Shown here: positions 59,413 through 64,000 of the stretch, one piece after another
How positions within the stretch are numbered: the stretch's first letter is position 1
How the letters are laid out: the number at the start of each line of letters is the position of its first letter
From: Salminus brasiliensis
Taxonomy: Eukaryota > Chordata > Actinopteri > Characiformes > Bryconidae
Reading direction: 5' to 3'
Length of the DNA: 64,000 bases
NCBI RefSeq assembly: GCF_030463535.1
Contig: NC_132881.1
Coordinates: 7,897,026-7,961,025, forward strand
Position numbers and translations under genes: made by a program
Notes under the pieces: generated by a model
Databases searched by the model: none
Seen by the model: only the letters and a program-made list of their open reading frames with translations
Told to the model about the DNA's origin: nothing

Positions 59413-62400
59413 CTGAGTAGAACAAACATAGCATACACAAGAAAGGAGTACATTTGGCTATTCAGCAATTGGAGACGGTCACACATGGTATCACAGTGTA
59501 CAAAACAAACGGGATGGCTAATTGTTCGGGGGGGGGGGAGCGCACAAATTCTTGTTTGAAAAATCCCACTTTCCCCTAAGGAAGAGCTTATATATCTAAC
59601 ATCACATTTATTAAGGGCTTGATAAGTAGCATTACTATAAAACTATATTTTAGTGCTACCAGAATTGGAGTTAAAATGTACAGACCTGGTTTATATCAAA
59701 CTTTTCAACCAATTCATTCCTAATCTCCCCATAGGGGATGGGGACTATGGCAAAGCCTGAAAGGTCCATAGCCCTTGTCTAAATCCCAGCTCCACTAGAA
59801 TTATGGCACTAATATATATATATATATATAAATAAAATACACACACACACTTTACATCTAAACTGGTGAATGATCATCAAGGTACATCTCTGTTGTATTA
59901 CTGAACTATTTTTAGTGCTGGGGTTGACCGCTCCCAACAGTGATTTTCAATGCAAGAACACCAGAGTGAATGAGACTAAACAAGCTAAGCTAAGACATAC
60001 TTGGGATGAGAGCCACAGGCCGCACTTTCAGAGAGGATCCAATGACAATTAGAAGGTCCACTTCATCCTTGTCCTGTTTCATGGCTCTGTGAAACGATTC
60101 TGGAAGATTCTCTCCGAAGAACACAATGTCCGGTTTCATAATAGCAAAAGGGATATCGGGACATCTCGGGCAGTGGGGAACAACCTGGAAAATTAGATTA
60201 GAGTAGATGAGTGTGACATAATTCGAATATACATTTGCTAGAACTGTTTAAATATAGTTTTACTGTTGATTTCAGAAAACAATTTAAAGAAATCACTGAA
60301 AGCCCAAAACTGCCATGACATTCAGGTCCATGAGGAGTATATGTAAACCTCTGACCACAACTGTGTGTATATTATATTTTCGGTGTGTGGTTTTACCTTT
60401 GGCCTTTTGTTGGTTATTTTGGGCCCTACTACCCATAATTCATCATTAGACCTGCTGCTAAATGTTCCATGCGTCACCTTCTTTGTGAAAGCCAATGGAA
60501 CTTAATGATCCATAGGTTTCCAAGAAAAGTCTGCCAGTAGTCATCGCTGCTTTGGAATGCACTTCTGATTAATCTTTACAATTTAACCTTATTAAATTAG
60601 CAGAGTTAGTAAACAACAATAAACAATATAGTTCTACCTGTTTGAATATATCTTCCCTTACGGCCTCACAGTCAACTTTGTGTTTACAGACAAGGCAGGA
60701 TGCTGTTGCGAAAGAACCTTAAAGCAAAGAAAAGCAAAACAATTACGAGCAATCAGTCTTGTTCAACAGAGAATTTGACAAGTAAAAATGTAAATAACTA
60801 AATAAATAAATAACTAAATAAAGACAATCAAAGATCTTTTGCATAACATTTACAATTACTGATGAATTAAGTTCAGTAGAGGATTATTTTCAGCTCAGCA
60901 CGTTAGGAGTTATTGATAAAATGACACGAATGGCACATTGAATGGAAGCTAATTATTATGTAAACACAACATGCACACTAACATTAGCAACACTAACACA
61001 CACACACACACACACACTAAATAAAGCACACTTTATTAAATACTAAAGCCTCTAATGTAACCTAATAACTTGCATGACAGCAGTTGATTTCACTTCTCCA
61101 ATCATCGCTGTTCTAGTCCACATGTATCCAGATATTTATTACAGAAATTACAGATTCTAAATCTAAACAGAGCATTATACATCTATAACAGAACAGTATT
61201 TACACTTATTCATATGTAGAAATCCTAAATCTAGTGCTAAGCGCTTGTAGACCTTGTAGTTTTAGGACTTGTGTAAATCACTAGATAAGGAGTAGGGAGG
61301 TAAGCGAGATTTAGCCCAAAACATGCGTGCATTGTGATGTCTGTGTTTTCATAAAGCTCAGTTTTTCCTGTCCACACGACAACACTGAAAACCATGTTTT
61401 TATGTAGACAGGAGGACAAAACACGAAAGGACAAACAGTGGGATCATGATTTTAAGGACTGGTGGATGGTTTCTGAAAACTTCTAATTGTGGCCATTTCA
61501 GCCCAAAGGGGAAATACCCATTATAGGGTACACTAACTCAAACCCACACCCCCAAGAAAAATGCTATTCTATAAATGATATCTTACAAATTATTAAAAAT
61601 AAAAATTCAGTGGTTGTGGTAAATAATTAAACAGCTGCATGGAGTTCTCAAAAGGTTTCGTTGTTTAGTATAATTAAATAAATAAAAAACTCATTGATTA
61701 AACCAACATTTATGACTTTAAATTGCACTAGAAATGTTCTACGTTGACCCTTCTAAGTGTTAAACACTGTAATTTAGCAGCAGGACTTTGTTGTGTTACT
61801 GGTGCTCGGCTAGACTTTGCTAGGCACATTAGAATATCAAATCAACGTACCATGACACTGAATGATCTTTTGGACCCCCGCAACCTGCTCCAGTGTGTCA
61901 ATGTTTTGAGTGTAGTTCCTCAGAAGTTTCTCCTTCTTATCCAGCATTGCAATGAATCTGTGACACAGTGACGGCTGAAACTGCCCCGGGTAGATTTCCT
62001 ACAATAAAAATGCAACACATAAAAAAAAAAAAAAAAAAACTACTTCAACGAAAACAGATATAATAAGAAAAATAATAAAAAAGTAAATTTAAGACATACA
62101 GACCTTTGCAAACTTAAAAAATGGCCTAGGATCCCTTCTGAAGTACTCTATGTCAAACATTGCTTGAGGATCTGGAAGGTCTGGAAAATCTATAGCAAGT
62201 CGAGCATAAATTCCATCTCTGGATCTGAAGTCAGGTATTCCACAAGAAACAGATACCTGGAGGTGATCAAAAAAGTCATCAGGAAAAAGCTGAGATGTGC
62301 GTCCAGACAATAATAAATCCAAAAAAGTATTTTTAAAAAAAAGAATAAATTAATAATTAAAAAAATAAGATATTAAAGTGCCATTAATTGAATGGCACGG

Positions 62401-63521
62401 GGCATTTTTTTAATATCATGTTTAGGAATGTGATGTTATTTTAAATGGTGCACTAGGCGAACTTATATTATCATATTTTGTATTTACACAGTTAAAATGA
62501 TACATAAGTGAAAATAAGGTTAAATACAATATTCATGATTTTGTAGAGTGGCTTGTTTGAGAAACTTGAAAGTGGTGCTACAGGACAAAAAGTATCTAGA
62601 GGTTATATTGCTGCAGTTGGAACTGGTACATTGGACAGAGTGAACGGAATAACGAAGAAGGACGACCACCTCAGAATTCTTCAACATGGCTTTACATCAG
62701 CTAGAGGGTGAAAATTTGGAAATCAATCCTTGCCTGGAAACCAACCAATTTAACGGCTCTCTGCCAAAAGTAGAGCGGAGAATTATCCACCCAGGATTCT
62801 GCCAGAACCTTGCCGATGGCAAGGTGCAATTTGCTAAGGGACATTCAGCCAAATGTCATGCATGTATAATTCTGACCAGATGCTGGTTTAAAAAAAACAA
62901 AAATAACAAACCAAAAAAAAAACAGCACTGAGAAATAACATTTGTTGTCAAAAGTGAAAAAGGCCACCAGCATGACCGATCACTATGAAATACTCACCCC
63001 CGCACCGGTTAGGACAAGGACCTTTTTGCCATCGTTAAGTAGTCTGACGACATCCTCCAAGGTGTTAATATCTTTGCGTTTCTTTCTTTTAGGAGGCTCT
63101 GAAATATTGATGATAATCTGCCACAGTGTCATGTCATCAAGATCGGGTGGAAGGACAGTTTCTGGAAGTAGGTCTTTTAAAATAGTCCTTGGGTCGGTCT
63201 CTCTCATAATGTGTTGCTGAATGAAACGGTAGGAACCTAACCAAAGACAGAACACGGCCAGTTAGTGTAGAAAATGAACCATGACCCACATATCACATAG
63301 ATTAACATTATAGAGAAGTGATGCACAGTGATGTCCAATATCAACAATTAGCAAATCAATACAACACATTTCAAATTGTCTGAATGGAAATGTTGGTTTG
63401 CACATACCAATCTGAGGCTGGGGAGTCCAGTCACTGGAGCTGGCATGGGAAGAGCAGTCATCATCGTCGTTAAAGCTGGGTGAGTAAAATCCATTTGGGC
63501 GAACACCGTCCACCATATCCC
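55731..63521 (-). CDS. sirt1: NAD-dependent deacetylase sirtuin-1, exons 2-9 (5' partial)
   Basis: Class III histone/protein deacetylase of the nucleus; uses NAD+ and releases nicotinamide and O-acetyl-ADP-ribose (family knowledge). Exons: 63521-63408, 63236-62998, 62256-62104, 61998-61851, 60717-60638, 60184-60001, 59412-58696, 56017-55731; 1922 bases, all GT-AG and in phase, 639 aa visible. Human has nine exons; exon 1 (about 140 residues) lies beyond base 64000. Seen in order: [30 protein letters not shown]; basic [14 protein letters not shown] (fragment residues 113-117) with [20 protein letters not shown] for NAD binding; [11 protein letters not shown] and catalytic His 217 in QCHG; zinc cysteines 225/228 and 249/252; [22 protein letters not shown]. 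Exon 8 continues with [20 protein letters not shown]. The C-terminal ESA-type segment [19 protein letters not shown] is present. No key residue is missing. Confidence 0.97.
56255..56440 (+). repeat. Interspersed repeat, 'tttatttatatagcgc' type
   Basis: 'gtcaaatttatttatatagc' then 'gagcaagccaacggcaatag' and 'gaggaagaaaccttgggagg'. Related to 25140-25345. Confidence 0.65.
56945..58610 (-). mobile_element. Tc1-like transposon relic, split by a LINE
   Basis: On the minus strand, 58600-58190 encodes the helix-turn-helix part of a Tc1-like transposase ([25 protein letters not shown]; then TGRLRKTS-type AT-hook). 57340-56950 continues with the next part ([36 protein letters not shown]). The pieces are separated by a plus-strand LINE. 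Lies in SIRT1 intron 8. Confidence 0.6.
57293..58168 (+). mobile_element. L2/Maui-type LINE fragment inserted in the Tc1 relic
   Basis: Begins with RT-like codons ([32 protein letters not shown]) and after an internal deletion gives [20 protein letters not shown], then [15 protein letters not shown]-like and [17 protein letters not shown] near 57690. Flanked by CTGCCTCTGTAT(C/T)TCTGTTC at 57273-57292 and 58169-58188. Confidence 0.6.
60001..63236 (-). CDS. sirt1: SIRT1 catalytic-core exons 3-7
   Basis: Five exons code the Rossmann fold and zinc module. Exon 3 ends exactly at LTGAG; exon 4 (51 codons) runs [10 protein letters not shown] to FFKFAK; exon 5 ends inside the catalytic QCHG; exon 6 (27 residues with the split Gly) carries [11 protein letters not shown]; exon 7 starts [10 protein letters not shown] and ends ALIPS. 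Exon 7 is one residue shorter than human after the second CXXC ([11 protein letters not shown] against CPADEPLAIMKP). Exon boundaries match those I recall for human SIRT1. Confidence 0.95.
60985..61016. repeat. (AC)n microsatellite
   Basis: Short AC run in SIRT1 intron 60718-61850, which otherwise shows no recognisable feature. Confidence 0.8.
62520..62930 (+). mobile_element. Tc1-like relic in SIRT1 intron 3
   Basis: 'acaaaaagtatctagaggtt', 'gaacggaataacgaagaagg', 'gaattcttcaacatggcttt' and 'ccagaaccttgccgatggca' resemble Tc1 transposase text like that at 15950-16010. Frames broken. Confidence 0.4.
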
Positions 63522-64000
63522 CTGTAAATAAACCAGAACCATTCATATCTAGCACTTTGGATGCCTCAATTACGTACGATCGTTTTCTGTGTTGCACAGA
63601 GTACACAGAAGCGCTTACCCATTGGGTCCCACCAGTCAAATCTGACCAATTTACGATAAACACAGTTCCTCTCCCACACCCTCAACAGGTTTGTGGTGTG
63701 AATGGAGGCGAATCCAGTGTTAAGGAAATTAAACGGTGGCACCCATTATTCACAATCCCACAGACTGGTGAGAGAGAGACTGGCTAATTTTACAATATTT
63801 ACAGCCACCAGGGAGAGGGGAGACTAAACTAAGGGGCACTAGGAGATGTCCAAACAAGCATCACAAATGCAGTGCATATATTTGCAAGGCACGTGCAGAA
63901 AGCACCATGTATTGTCTAACTTGTCCAAAAATCTAACCAGTTAATAGACTGTGAACATTTTAATGTTTGTTATTGTTGCCTAACTGATCTCTCTTCTCCT

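Noticed and set aside
63262-63663. Minus ORF as SIRT1 exon 1 continuing upstream of exon 2
   Set aside because: A clean acceptor (tatttacag) at 63522 marks the start of exon 2; upstream codons do not match the SIRT1 N-terminus.

Overview
This is vertebrate nuclear DNA, most likely from a teleost fish. All three recognisable genes have introns, and their protein pieces read as fish orthologues of vertebrate genes. Introns and gaps are full of fish-type repeats: Tc1-like elements, L2-type LINEs with the tail 'gcgtctgctaaatg', tRNA-derived SINEs and short inverted-repeat elements. The SINE set suggests an otophysan (characin, knifefish or catfish group), but that is an inference from remembered repeat families. 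There are no operons, prokaryotic genes, CRISPR arrays or free-standing tRNA/rRNA genes.

Layout, all genes on the minus strand: (1) 1.9-31.9 kb, myopalladin (MYPN), 19 coding exons rebuilt with consistent phase from ATG to stop, 1640 aa. (2) 32-44.9 kb, spacer with Tc1 derivatives, SINEs, a hAT-like relic, a candidate MYPN promoter near 39.8-40.1 kb, an elaborate palindrome at 40.3 kb and an unidentified ORF at 42.6-43.0 kb. (3) 44.9-51.0 kb, CACUL1, 8 exons, 323 aa, with a CpG-rich first exon. (4) 51-55.7 kb, spacer with SINE, microsatellites and Tc1 relics. (5) 55.7-63.5 kb, SIRT1 exons 2-9 (639 codons plus stop); exon 1 lies beyond the right edge.

The genes are not functionally linked as a pathway: MYPN is a sarcomere Z-line/I-band scaffold, CACUL1 a cullin-domain cell-cycle regulator and SIRT1 a nuclear NAD-dependent deacetylase. 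In human, as I recall, SIRT1 and MYPN are near neighbours with HERC4 between them, and CACUL1 is elsewhere on chromosome 10. Here CACUL1 sits between them and no HERC4 exon is seen.

I did not find a new biological system. The best leads are a GC-AG intron in MYPN, a strongly expanded proline/serine/threonine-rich MYPN exon, the gene order, a template-switch-like palindrome, a nested LINE-in-Tc1 insertion with a 20-bp target duplication, a Ty3/gypsy relic with integrase before reverse transcriptase, and two unassigned exon-like ORFs.
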